A stretch of 64,000 nucleotides of DNA from Marinobacter halotolerans (GCF_008795985.1 NZ_VMHP01000001.1:1736001-1800000), one strand, 5' to 3'. Counted from the first letter of the stretch, positions 52,488 to 61,085 are shown. A program made the numbers and translations. The notes: generated by a model not told the origin, from the letters alone.

Positions 52488-53108
52488 TTATGAGGCTCTC
52501 TGGATCTCGCCGTTGCGGTTTCGGCCTTCGGTGACCGCAATCACCCGCTCAGCCATAACTGCCAGGCGTTCACTGTGTTCCATCGCGGCACTGCGCAGCA
52601 TGCGATGGGCGGTTTCCTCGTCGCAGTTTTCGTGGCGCATGATCAGACCTTTGGCTTTCTCGATCACCTTGCGATCTTCCAGGGCGGTGCGGGTTTCCTC
52701 CAGTTCGGCCCGTAGGGCCTGGAAAGACTCGAACTGCACGACGGCTGAATCAATGATGGACCTGACCCGCTCGGGCTGGATGCCATCAATGACATAGGCA
52801 CTCACGCCAGCCTTCACGGCTGCCTGCATGGTGGCCCGGTCACAGGGTTCATTAGCTGAGAATACGATAGGCCGCGGCGCGTGGGTGTTCAGCGTACTCA
52901 GGTTCTCCAGGGTGTCCCGGTCGGGCGAGTCCATGTCGATAATGACCATATCTGGTTGATCCCTGGCGACGGCGGCTGTCAGTCCGGTGGCGTCCGGACG
53001 TTGGCGGATGACATCGTGGCCTTCGTGCCGGAGGGCTTCACACACCTGACTGGCCCGTTCCGGATCCTTGTCGATAAGCAGAATGCGAAGGGGGGTTTGC
53101 GAACTCAT
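52488..53108 (-). CDS. nasT: NasT-type ANTAR antiterminator/response regulator
   Basis: NasT binds hexaloop hairpins in leader RNA and prevents termination. The 206-residue protein has a receiver-like domain (RILLIDKDPERASQVCEALR; MVIIDMDSPDRDTL) and a C-terminal ANTAR domain (ALEDRKVIEKAKGLIMRHEN; EETAHRMLRSAAMEHSERLA). The frame is open to 54203, overlapping nasA, but ATG 53108 has GAGGAAAG upstream and starts at the receiver domain. First gene of nasTS, under a sigma-54 promoter. Confidence 0.91.
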   Translation of the reverse strand: MSSQTPLRILLIDKDPERASQVCEALRHEGHDVIRQRPDATGLTAAVARDQPDMVIIDMDSPDRDTLENLSTLNTHAPRPIVFSANEPCDRATMQAAVKAGVSAYVIDGIQPERVRSIIDSAVVQFESFQALRAELEETRTALEDRKVIEKAKGLIMRHENCDEETAHRMLRSAAMEHSERLAVMAERVIAVTEGRNRNGEIQRAS

Positions 53109-53166
53109 GATGCTTTCCTCGGTACAGGCACTGAATGCTGGGTTTGTCGCTCTGATGCCGGTTACC

Positions 53167-53182
53167 AGCAATAATTTTGCCA
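53167..53182 (-). promoter_or_regulatory. Sigma-54 promoter of nasTS
   Basis: Minus-strand TGGCAAAATTATTGCT fits the -24/-12 consensus with one change (A for C at the sixth base), an intact TTGC block and exact GG-N10-GC spacing. The start would be near 53155, 47 bp before nasT. No attenuator is seen in this short leader. Confidence 0.68.
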
Positions 53183-53339
53183 GCCCATGGGAAACGCCTC
53201 TATTGCACGGGCCTGGCTGTCGTCTGGGTTCGGCGCCACCCACTATTTCTGCCAGCTTGTGGGGCATTTTTCCGGGGACTGCACCGTAATGTGACCTGCG
53301 CCGCCCTGCTAGATCGCGGAAATTGGGGCTTTTGGGAGC

Positions 53340-53355
53340 TGGCCCTGGATTTGCA
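53340..53355 (+). promoter_or_regulatory. Sigma-54 promoter of nasA
   Basis: TGGCCCTGGATTTGCA matches the -24/-12 consensus with intact TGGC and TTGC blocks and GG-N10-GC spacing. The start would be near 53366, leaving about 97 nt of leader. It lies back to back with the nasTS promoter in the 354-bp gap 53109-53462. Only half-sites like TGCACC (53280-53285) hint at NtrC binding in between. Confidence 0.73.
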
Positions 53356-53385
53356 GCAATGTGGTTCAGGAATATAAATGACAAT

Positions 53386-53446
53386 GGCAAAGAAGCCCGC
53401 CGGTCTGCTCGATCTTCATGAGAAAGCAGACCGGCGGGCTTTTTTT
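53386..53446 (+). ncRNA. NasT-type (ANTAR) attenuator in the nasA leader
   Basis: A strong terminator has perfect arms AGCCCGCCGGTCTGCT (53394-53409) and AGCAGACCGGCGGGCT (53425-53440), a 15-nt loop and a T-run to 53446, 16 bp before the nasA start. Its left arm overlaps a short hairpin GGC-AAAGAA-GCC (53386-53397) with hexaloop A1 and G4. The stem is only 3 bp and there is no room for an upstream hairpin, so the antiterminator is less certain than in the nrtA and nir leaders. The terminator itself is clear. Confidence 0.75.
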
Positions 53447-53462
53447 GTTTACAGGAGACGCC

Positions 53463-56144
53463 GTGACTACTGAAGGCACTGCCCCGGACACTGACGACAG
53501 CTGCATTCGCACTACCTGCCCCTACTGCGGTGTGGGGTGTGGCGTATTGGCAACTGTGGAGGCTCAACAGGGCGTTGAAGGCGACCGGGCCCACCCGGCC
53601 AATTCTGGACGGCTCTGTGTCAAAGGCGCCAGCCTGCACGAGACCACGGGCCGTGAGGGCAAGCTGATGTTTCCCATGGTGCGGGGCCGTCGGCGTGACT
53701 GGAGTGTTGCGATAGACCAAGCAGCCCAAGCCATCCGTACAAGCATTGACGATTACGGGCCGGAATCGGTCGCTTTCTATCTGTCCGGGCAGCTGCTGAC
53801 CGAGGACTACTACATCGCCAACAAACTGGCCAAAGGGTTTATCGCAACCCCCCATGTAGACACCAACTCCCGACTCTGTATGTCGTCGGCGGTTGCCGCC
53901 CACAAGCGCGCCTTCGGGGCCGATGCGGTGCCGGGCTGCTATGAGGATCTCGAGCTGGCCGACCTGCTGGTACTGGCGGGCAGCAACGCGGCCTGGGCCC
54001 ACCCGGTGCTCTATCAGCGTATGAAGGCGTCTGCCCGGGAAGGCCGCCGGGTGGTGGTGATTGACCCCAGACGGACTGCCACCACCGAGCTGGCGGATCT
54101 GCATCTGGCACTGCGGCCGGGCACCGATACCATCCTGTTTAATGGATTGCTGGTATGGCTGGCCCGGCAGCAGTACCTGGATAGCGATTACATTGCCGAG
54201 CACTGTCAGGATTTTGAAGCAGCACTGGAAATGGCCGAGGCGGCGGCGCCGTCAATGGCATCGGTGGCAGAGCAGTGTGATCTGGACCCGGACGACGTGG
54301 AGGCTTTCTATCAGTGGTTCGGGCAAACGCCCAGAACGGTGACGGGATTTTCCCAGGGCATCAACCAGTCTGTCGCGGGAACCGACAAGGGCAACGCCAT
54401 CATTAACTGCCACCTGGCAACCGGGCGTGTTGGCAAACCCGGTGCCAGCCCCTTTTCCCTGACCGGCCAGCCCAATGCCATGGGTGGGCGCGAAGTCGGC
54501 GGGCTGGCAAATACACTGGCGGCGCATATGGATTACCACACCCCCGGGGCCAGGGAGCGGGTTCAGCGCTTCTGGGGATCCGAGGCCATTGCCGATGGTC
54601 CCGGTCTTAAAGCCGTGGATCTGTTCGAAGCGGTGCACCGCGGCGATATCCGTGTGTTGTGGATCATGGGTACCAACCCCGCCGTCAGCCTGCCCGATTC
54701 CGAACGGGTACAGCAGGCGCTGGCACGCTGCCCTACCGTGATTGTCTCTGACTGTACCGCCACCACCGACACCACCGTTCACGCGGATATTCTGCTGCCC
54801 GCCGCCGGTTGGGGTGAAAAAGACGGCACGGTGACCAACTCGGAAAGATGCATTTCCCGACAGAGGTCGTTTCTGCCCCTGCCCGCTGAGGTCCGACCGG
54901 ACTGGTGGATCATGAGCGCGGTGGCAGGGAAACTGGGCTTCGGCGACGCCTTTGGTTACCAGAACCCGGCTCAGATATTCCGTGAGCATGCCGCCCTGTC
55001 AGCATTCGAAAACGATGGCAGCCGGATCTTCAATATTGCCGGGCTCGCCGGAATCTCTGATGACGATTATCGATCGCTTCAGCCGGTCCAGTGGCCGGTG
55101 AACGACACCACAGAGGACGCATCAAGACTCTATGGTGATGGCCGTTTTACCACCGACAACGGCCGCGCCCGGTTTATACCGGTGGCCACCGTGCTGCCTA
55201 CGCAGCTACCGGACTCGCAGAGCCCGGTGGTGGTGAATACCGGCCGTATCCGCGACCAGTGGCACACCATGACCCGCACGGCAAACACGTCCCGTTTGCT
55301 GGCCCACCGCCAGGAACCCTTTGTCGAGATGCATCCCCAGGATCTGCACCGCTACGGAGTCATGTCGGGACACCTGGCCAGCCTCACCCTGGGGGGCGGC
55401 CGGTTCGTGGGTCGGATCAGGGAGAGCAGCCAGCAGCGGCCGGGGGAGGTGTTTATTCCCATCCACTGGAGCCGGCAGTTCAGCTCCCACGGCATTGCCA
55501 CCGTTCTGACCCGGAACGTGACAGACCCGGTGTCCGGACAGCCGGAATCCAAGCATGGCCTGGCGTCTATCAGCCCGTTTCGCGCGGCCTGGCATGGCCG
55601 CCTCCTGGTTCGCAAGAGCCGCCCCAGACGGTGGCAGGCTGACTACTGGTGTCGCGTACCTTTGGCGCACAGTGAGAGCTGGTGGCTGGCGGGTCGAACC
55701 CCTCTTGAATGGCCCGGAACTCTGTCGGACTGGCTCAACGGTCGAGCCCAGCTGGTAATGGCAGACCCGGCAGAAGGACGTTACCGGGCCGCCCGGATTG
55801 TCGACGGGCGGCTGGAAGCGGTTCTGCTGTTGGATCGCGACCCGACCCGGTTGCCGGACGTGACATGGCTGGATGCCTGTTTTGCGGAACAGGCACTGTC
55901 TGAGGCGCAGCGTCGAAACCTGCTTTCCGCCCGGGATGTGGCGGTGGAGGATACCGGCGCCATTGTCTGCAGTTGTTTTCAGGTAGGGGAGAAACAGATT
56001 GCAGGGGCGATTGACGAAGGCCGGAATACCGTCCAGGCCCTGGGCAGTACCCTGAAATGCGGCACGAACTGCGGATCCTGTATCCCGGAATTGCGCACCC
56101 TGATTGACCAGGCAGTGCCTGCAACTGTGGCGGAATCGGACTGA
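53463..56144 (+). CDS. nasA: Assimilatory nitrate reductase catalytic subunit
   Basis: NasA reduces nitrate to nitrite in the cytoplasm using molybdopterin (bis-MGD) and a [4Fe-4S] cluster. The 893-residue protein starts with TTCPYCGVGCGVLATVEAQQ (cluster cysteines), then GRLCVKGASL, VDTNSRLCMSSAVAAHKRAF, GQPNAMGGREVGGL, and the C-terminal molybdopterin-binding domain (VVVNTGRIRDQWHTMTRTAN). It ends in a BFD-like [2Fe-2S] domain (CSCFQVGEKQI; CGTNCGSCIPELR). GTG 53463 follows AGGAG; the in-frame ATG 53418 lies inside the terminator hairpin and is unlikely. Confidence 0.94.
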   Translation: MTTEGTAPDTDDSCIRTTCPYCGVGCGVLATVEAQQGVEGDRAHPANSGRLCVKGASLHETTGREGKLMFPMVRGRRRDWSVAIDQAAQAIRTSIDDYGPESVAFYLSGQLLTEDYYIANKLAKGFIATPHVDTNSRLCMSSAVAAHKRAFGADAVPGCYEDLELADLLVLAGSNAAWAHPVLYQRMKASAREGRRVVVIDPRRTATTELADLHLALRPGTDTILFNGLLVWLARQQYLDSDYIAEHCQDFEAALEMAEAAAPSMASVAEQCDLDPDDVEAFYQWFGQTPRTVTGFSQGINQSVAGTDKGNAIINCHLATGRVGKPGASPFSLTGQPNAMGGREVGGLANTLAAHMDYHTPGARERVQRFWGSEAIADGPGLKAVDLFEAVHRGDIRVLWIMGTNPAVSLPDSERVQQALARCPTVIVSDCTATTDTTVHADILLPAAGWGEKDGTVTNSERCISRQRSFLPLPAEVRPDWWIMSAVAGKLGFGDAFGYQNPAQIFREHAALSAFENDGSRIFNIAGLAGISDDDYRSLQPVQWPVNDTTEDASRLYGDGRFTTDNGRARFIPVATVLPTQLPDSQSPVVVNTGRIRDQWHTMTRTANTSRLLAHRQEPFVEMHPQDLHRYGVMSGHLASLTLGGGRFVGRIRESSQQRPGEVFIPIHWSRQFSSHGIATVLTRNVTDPVSGQPESKHGLASISPFRAAWHGRLLVRKSRPRRWQADYWCRVPLAHSESWWLAGRTPLEWPGTLSDWLNGRAQLVMADPAEGRYRAARIVDGRLEAVLLLDRDPTRLPDVTWLDACFAEQALSEAQRRNLLSARDVAVEDTGAIVCSCFQVGEKQIAGAIDEGRNTVQALGSTLKCGTNCGSCIPELRTLIDQAVPATVAESD

Positions 56145-56148
56145 ACGA

Positions 56149-56826
56149 TCAGGCCGCGGTTTTGCGCAGAAGCTGCATGGGCACCCGGTAGCGCACGCCC
56201 CGGGAGAACCCTGTGCCACGGACCGTGCAGGTCTTGCGATTGACCCGAAGAATCTCCCCGCGCTTCTCCCCCCTGCCTGTGGCAAAGGCGACGGCATCAC
56301 CGATGGCCCAGCATGACCGGTCCCCAGTCAGCTCGGGCAGTTCAAAACCCTCCGGCGACAACGCCAGCCCCTGCCGCTCGGCAAGATCTGCCAGAGTAGT
56401 TCTTGTCGCCTTTGCCCGCCCACTGGTATGAAGATCGTCCAGAATTCTGTAGAAATGCCGGTTATGCACCGACCCCCGGAATCGCTGGCTCGCATTGTGT
56501 TGCAACAGGTGGGCGAACTCATGGCAGCAGGTGTGGGCCAGCAGATTTAGCGGGCTGAGCTCCCCGTCAAAATACCCGCGCTGCTGGATTTCCCGCCCCG
56601 AAAGCCAGCCGCCAGCGGTTTCCGGCCGATACTTGGCCTCGATCATCTTCGCGCCATAGGTAATCTGATGCTGCCCTGTGCCGGGGTCAAACCGGTGATA
56701 GGTGGCCTGTCCAGACCCCACTCGGCAAATCAGCTGGTTGTGGGAGGGCGACCAGAGAACCTGTTCGGTCACGGTGCACATCAGTTTGCCGATTTGTCGG
56801 GCGTTGCTTGGCTTCGTGGTCGTCAT
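56149..56826 (-). CDS. SprT-like zinc metalloprotease-domain protein
   Basis: The 225-residue protein has an SprT-type core: NQLICRVGSGQATYH, then LAHTCCHEFAHLLQH with the HExxH zinc motif (H-E-F-A-H), then the third ligand region HNRHFYRILDDL. The C-terminal part (GDAVAFATGRGEKRGEILRV, CTVRGTGFSRGVRYRVP) is a small beta domain. SprT-like proteins resemble Spartan, a DNA-protein crosslink protease, but the bacterial role is unproven. Convergent with nasA, 4 bp apart. Confidence 0.82.
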   Translation of the reverse strand: MTTTKPSNARQIGKLMCTVTEQVLWSPSHNQLICRVGSGQATYHRFDPGTGQHQITYGAKMIEAKYRPETAGGWLSGREIQQRGYFDGELSPLNLLAHTCCHEFAHLLQHNASQRFRGSVHNRHFYRILDDLHTSGRAKATRTTLADLAERQGLALSPEGFELPELTGDRSCWAIGDAVAFATGRGEKRGEILRVNRKTCTVRGTGFSRGVRYRVPMQLLRKTAA

Positions 56827-56979
56827 TACATCCAGGGTTCAGCGCTAATGTGGCTTGCTTGTTGAGTGGGGATAAGGTTAACGATGGAATGGCCAGTTTG
56901 CTATGGCTTGAGTCGTTAATGTTGTTTAGAGTCTCTCCACATTTTGTGCAGTGGTAGTTTCAGGAGACGCCTTTCCATC

Positions 56980-59091
56980 ATGAATGCCGAACAGCTCAAA
57001 CAGCTTGAAGACGACCTCTGGTCTGCTGCCGATAACCTGCGGGCCAATTCCGATCTCAAATCCAGCGAATACGCCACGCCGGTGCTTGGGCTGATTTTCC
57101 TGAAGTTTGCCGACAACAAATACAAGCGTGCTGAGGCAGAAATTACCAAAGAGTTTGCGGCGCTGAAGGGCGGCCGTCGCGAAAAGTCGATCTCTGACAT
57201 TGCGATTCAGAAGTGCGGCTTTTACCTGCCGGATCACGCGCGCTACAGCTACCTGCTGAACCTGCCGGAAAGCGAGGATCTGGCCAAGAAAATCAAACAG
57301 GCCATGGAAGCCATCGAAGACTACAAGACCGAGCTGGACGGCATTTTGCCGAAAGACGAGTATTTCGCGCTCACGCGTACCAGCAATACGCTGCTGGGCG
57401 AATTGCTGAAAACCTTCTCTGACATACCCATTGATGCCGGCGGTGACATCTTCGGCAAGATTTACGAGTATTTCCTTGGTAAGTTCGCGCTGAGCGAAGG
57501 GCAGAAAGGCGGCGAATTTTTCACGCCCACCTCGGTGGTCAAACTGATGGTGGAAATCATCGAGCCCCACCACGGCACGGTGTATGACCCGGCCTGTGGA
57601 TCCGGGGGCATGTTCGTACAGTCCCAACAGTTTGTGGAAGCCCACCGCAGAAAACTGGACGAGCTTGGCGAGGCGCATCATGAAGATCAGCTGTACGTGT
57701 ACGGCCAGGAGAAAACTCTGGATACCGTCAAGCTGGCCAAAATGAACCTGGCGGTGAACGGCCTTCGGGGCGATGTTCGGCAAGCGAACAGTTACAGCGA
57801 AAAACCGTTCGAAGAGGTTGGTCAGTTCGACTTTGTCATGGCGAACCCGCCGTTCAACGTCGACGATGTGCCCCTGGCAACGGTTGAGAACGATCCCCGT
57901 TTCAACACCTACGGCCTGCCCCGCAAGAAAACCAAGGCCAAAGCCAGCGAACAGGGCAAGGAAACGGTCCCCAACGCCAATTACCTGTGGATCAACCTGT
58001 TCGCCACCTCCCTGAAGGACAACACCCAGGACAGCGGAAGGGCGGCTCTGGTAATGGCCAATTCGGCTTCCGATGCCCGGCACAGCGAAGCGGACATTCG
58101 CCAGACCCTGATCGAGAACAACCTGATCTACGGCATGCTCACTCTGCCGTCCAACATGTTCTACACAGTCACCCTGCCCGCCACCCTCTGGTTCTTCGAC
58201 AAGAACAAGCAGGAGGACCGCATCCTGTTTATCGACGCCCGCAATATCTTTTCGGTTATCGATAAAACGCACCGGGAGTTCAGTGAAGAACAAGTCCAGA
58301 ACATCGCCATTATCAGCAAGCTGCATAAGGGTAAGCGGGCGGACTTTGTCCGGCTGGTGGACAGCTACTTCCGCAAGGGCATGGAACAACTGCGGGCCAA
58401 CCGGGAAAAGGTGGAACCGGTCAGTGAACAGTTGCTGGACGTGCTGGACGATGCCCAGGGCAAACAGGCCGTGGGCGAACTGGTCAGCCAGTGGCAGGGT
58501 CTGAAAGCCCTGCAGCAGGCCAGCGATGCTTACTTCCAGTCCGCCAACCTGCACCTGACCACCCCGGAGGCCATTGAAGCCGCCAACCGAGCCCAGCAGG
58601 CACTGAGAGCGACATTCGATCCCTTCTTCCAGCAACTGCACACCGGCCTGAAACAACTGGACAAAGTGGTGCGCCAGCACGAAAAAGCCAGAGCGGAAGA
58701 AGCCAGACAAGCCGGTAAACGAACCACCACCGACCGTAACGCCCGCCGATTGAAAGAAGCACTGGAGGAGCTGCACAAAGAGGTTCGAAGTGCAGAGGCC
58801 TATTACCAGCACATCCACTGGTTGCAGGAGCGTTTCCCGAATGCCCAGTACGAGGATGTAACTGGCCTGTGCAAACTGGCGACACCGGAGGAAGTGAAAG
58901 AGCAGGATTATTCCCTGAATCCGGGGCGGTATGTAGGGGTTGTGATTGAAGAGGACGGGAAGACAGAAGAGGAGTTCCTCTCAGATTTGTCGGAAATGAA
59001 GATCCAGTTGCGTGAGCTCTCAGGAGTAGCAGAAGTACTTACGCGCGATATCGTAAGTAGCCTGGACGAGTTGTGTGGAGATGATGCATGA
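56980..59091 (+). CDS. hsdM: Type I restriction-modification system, DNA methyltransferase (M) subunit
   Basis: HsdM makes N6-methyladenine in the HsdS recognition sequence. The 703-residue protein begins with an HsdM N-terminal helical domain (EDDLWSAADNLRANSDLKSS), then KGGEFFTPTSVVKLM, SAM motif I YDPACGSGGMFVQS, catalytic FDFVMANPPFNVDD (NPPF), and the closing SLNPGRYVGV. It is longer than the usual 500 or so residues: about 200 extra residues (470-670) form a charged, coiled-coil-like insert (KARAEEARQAGKRTTTDR). ATG 56980 is used; AGGAG is somewhat distant. The hsdS start overlaps its stop by 4 bp. Confidence 0.95.
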   Translation: MNAEQLKQLEDDLWSAADNLRANSDLKSSEYATPVLGLIFLKFADNKYKRAEAEITKEFAALKGGRREKSISDIAIQKCGFYLPDHARYSYLLNLPESEDLAKKIKQAMEAIEDYKTELDGILPKDEYFALTRTSNTLLGELLKTFSDIPIDAGGDIFGKIYEYFLGKFALSEGQKGGEFFTPTSVVKLMVEIIEPHHGTVYDPACGSGGMFVQSQQFVEAHRRKLDELGEAHHEDQLYVYGQEKTLDTVKLAKMNLAVNGLRGDVRQANSYSEKPFEEVGQFDFVMANPPFNVDDVPLATVENDPRFNTYGLPRKKTKAKASEQGKETVPNANYLWINLFATSLKDNTQDSGRAALVMANSASDARHSEADIRQTLIENNLIYGMLTLPSNMFYTVTLPATLWFFDKNKQEDRILFIDARNIFSVIDKTHREFSEEQVQNIAIISKLHKGKRADFVRLVDSYFRKGMEQLRANREKVEPVSEQLLDVLDDAQGKQAVGELVSQWQGLKALQQASDAYFQSANLHLTTPEAIEAANRAQQALRATFDPFFQQLHTGLKQLDKVVRQHEKARAEEARQAGKRTTTDRNARRLKEALEELHKEVRSAEAYYQHIHWLQERFPNAQYEDVTGLCKLATPEEVKEQDYSLNPGRYVGVVIEEDGKTEEEFLSDLSEMKIQLRELSGVAEVLTRDIVSSLDELCGDDA

Positions 59092-60410
59092 GCGCATTGG
59101 TTGCTAGGCACTGGCCACTTACCAACCTCGGATCAGTAGTCAAATTTCTCTCAGGTGGTACGCCCAACAAAAGCACTGAGAGCTATTGGAATGGCCAGAT
59201 ACCCTGGGTTACTTCTGGAGAGATGACATCCGAGCGCATACACAATACCGAGTACGCTCTGACCGAAGAAGGTGCTCGAACTGGTAGCCGGCTCGTTCCG
59301 AAAGGAACTTCTTTCATTGTTGTGAGAGGCATGTCGCTAGCCAAAGAATTCCGTGTCTCGATGGCTATGAGGGATATGGCGTTTAATCAGGATGTAAAAG
59401 CGGTCATACCCTGTGATGAGTTTGACCGGACCTTTACATACTACTATCTCAAATCGCAGTCTAACCCGATTAAAGATTCTGCTTCTGAAGCAGCCCACGG
59501 TACGAAAAAGCTTGATATGGCGGTACTGGAACAATGGCCTATACCCAGAGTTCCATTGGAGACTCAGAAAAAGATAGCAGCAGTTTTGTGCCACTACGAT
59601 GACCTGATCGAAAACAACAAACGACGCATCACTTTGCTGGAAAACATGGCCGAGGAAATCTACCGCGAGTGGTTTGTGCGCTTCCGGTTTCCGGGGTGGC
59701 AGGAGGCGGGGTTTGAAAAGGGGCTTCCTGCCTCCTGGGTGGTGGCACAGGGCGATGATTTGTTTGAAGTAGTTAAGGGCAAGTCTTACTCCAGCGAAGA
59801 AATATCCGATCAGTTGAATGGTGGCCGCCCTTTCATCAACCTCAAGAATTTCAATCGTGGTGGTGGATACAGAAGCAACGGTTTGAAGTATTTCCGAGGG
59901 GAGTTCCGAGATCAGCAGCAGGTGAACCGTGGCGACGTTGTGATGGCAGTGACCGACATGACACAGAACCGAGAGGTTATTGGTCGAGCTGCGCGTGTTC
60001 CATATTTGGGAGAAACCAACGGGATCATCTCTCTGGATGTTGTAAAAATATCTGCCTTTTTCTGGCCGGATATTTTTACCCATGCCCACCTGCGCTATTC
60101 CGGAGTATCTGAAGCATTGAAGGAGTTGGCTAATGGTGCAAATGTTCTGCATTTGAAGCCGGATCTCATTGGAAAACAGAAATATCTTGTTCCAGATACG
60201 CCGACAGTGGAGAAGTTCGTGAAGCTGCTTGAGCCGGTTTATGAGCAGATAGAGAAATTGGAACAGCAAATCGATATGTTGGAGTGGACGAAAAACCAAC
60301 TCCTCCCCCGCCTGATTTCCGGCAAACTCTCCGTGGAAAACCTGGATATCCAGTTCCCGCCCTCGATGAATGGCGACCAGTCGGACAGTGCCGCCGAAGC
60401 CGCCGCTTGA
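59088..60410 (+). CDS. hsdS: Type I restriction-modification system, specificity (S) subunit
   Basis: HsdS determines the bipartite DNA target. The 440-residue protein has two target-recognition domains (about residues 1-165 and 215-370) separated by conserved helices (RRITLLENMAEEIYREWFVR; IEKLEQQIDMLEWTKNQLLP) with RLISGKLSVENL at the end. TRD 1 contains the typical FLSGGTPNKSTESYWNGQIP and VTSGEMTSER; TRD 2 has GDVVMAVTDMTQNREVIG. The gene is visibly AT-richer than its neighbours in the TRDs, common for recombined hsdS genes. It overlaps hsdM (ATGA). Confidence 0.94.
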   Translation: MSALVARHWPLTNLGSVVKFLSGGTPNKSTESYWNGQIPWVTSGEMTSERIHNTEYALTEEGARTGSRLVPKGTSFIVVRGMSLAKEFRVSMAMRDMAFNQDVKAVIPCDEFDRTFTYYYLKSQSNPIKDSASEAAHGTKKLDMAVLEQWPIPRVPLETQKKIAAVLCHYDDLIENNKRRITLLENMAEEIYREWFVRFRFPGWQEAGFEKGLPASWVVAQGDDLFEVVKGKSYSSEEISDQLNGGRPFINLKNFNRGGGYRSNGLKYFRGEFRDQQQVNRGDVVMAVTDMTQNREVIGRAARVPYLGETNGIISLDVVKISAFFWPDIFTHAHLRYSGVSEALKELANGANVLHLKPDLIGKQKYLVPDTPTVEKFVKLLEPVYEQIEKLEQQIDMLEWTKNQLLPRLISGKLSVENLDIQFPPSMNGDQSDSAAEAAA

Positions 60411-60422
60411 ACCCTCGATACT

Positions 60423-60474
60423 AATCAGACAAACTGTCACCAGATATTAATAAGTGGTGACGATTTGTCTGATT
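60423..60474 (+). promoter_or_regulatory. Palindromic operator at the abiEi start
   Basis: AATCAGACAAACTGTCACC (60423-60441) and GGTGACGATTTGTCTGATT (60456-60474) are complementary at 17 of 19 positions, with a 14-nt AT-rich spacer (TATTAATAA) that could contain a promoter -10. The second arm covers the TTG start codon of abiEi. AbiEi antitoxins are known to bind inverted repeats in their own promoter, so this is a probable autorepression site. It also allows an RNA hairpin over the start. Confidence 0.62.
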
Positions 60475-61085
60475 CCGGCTCTGCCCAATCTTCCCGGGCA
60501 CAACTCCAAACCCTGTTCCGACAGCACGGCGGACAGCTTCGCCTGAGTGAGGCGCTGGCCCGGGGCTTTAGTCGGTACCAATTCTATCAGCTCCGGGACG
60601 ACGGACTGATCGAGCCGGTCAGCCGTGGTCTATACCGGCTGGGGGACCTGCCGCCCATTCAAAATCCGGATCTGGTGGCCGCCGCCACCCGTTTCCCCCA
60701 TGCGGTGCTTTGCCTGATTTCGGCCCTGGATTGGCATGGCATCACCACTCAGATTCCCCATCAGGTGCATCTGGCGGTGGCGCGGGATGCACGCCTGCCG
60801 GTTCTGGATTATCCGCCGGTGGCCGGGTACCGGTTTTCCGGGGCGGCTTTTAGCGCAGGCATTGAGCAGGTGGAGGTGGATGGCATCAATCTGAACGTCT
60901 ACAACCCGGAAAAAACCCTGGCGGACTGCTTCAAGTTCCGCAACCGCATCGGCATGGATGTGGTGCTGGAGGCTCTGGAATTATACCGCACCCGTAAAAC
61001 CTTTCTTCCGGGCAAACTGATGGAATACGCCAGAGTCTGCCGGGTCGCCAACGTTATGGCGCCATACGTGGAAGCCAAACTCTGA
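60465..61085 (+). CDS. abiEi: AbiEi-type antitoxin/transcriptional regulator (type IV toxin-antitoxin)
   Basis: AbiEi represses its operon and counteracts AbiEii. The 206-residue protein has an N-terminal winged-helix region (FRQHGGQLRLSEALARGFSR, then DDGLIEPVSRGLYRL) and the AbiEi antitoxin domain (TRFPHAVLCLISALDWHGIT, VEVDGINLNVYNPEKTLADC, FKFRNRIGMDVVLEALELYR). No good ATG is available: the TTG at 60465 fits the domain start, with GGTGA upstream, and lies in the palindrome. It sits between hsdS and hsdR, 55 bp after hsdS. Confidence 0.88.
   Translation: MSDSGSAQSSRAQLQTLFRQHGGQLRLSEALARGFSRYQFYQLRDDGLIEPVSRGLYRLGDLPPIQNPDLVAAATRFPHAVLCLISALDWHGITTQIPHQVHLAVARDARLPVLDYPPVAGYRFSGAAFSAGIEQVEVDGINLNVYNPEKTLADCFKFRNRIGMDVVLEALELYRTRKTFLPGKLMEYARVCRVANVMAPYVEAKL

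Noticed and set aside
53109..54203. N-terminal extension of nasT into nasA
   Set aside because: The receiver domain starts at 53108 with a good ribosome site; the extension is antisense to nasA and crosses the nasA promoter.
56926..58818. 630-codon open frame on the minus strand
   Set aside because: Antisense of hsdM; the methyltransferase motifs are on the plus strand.
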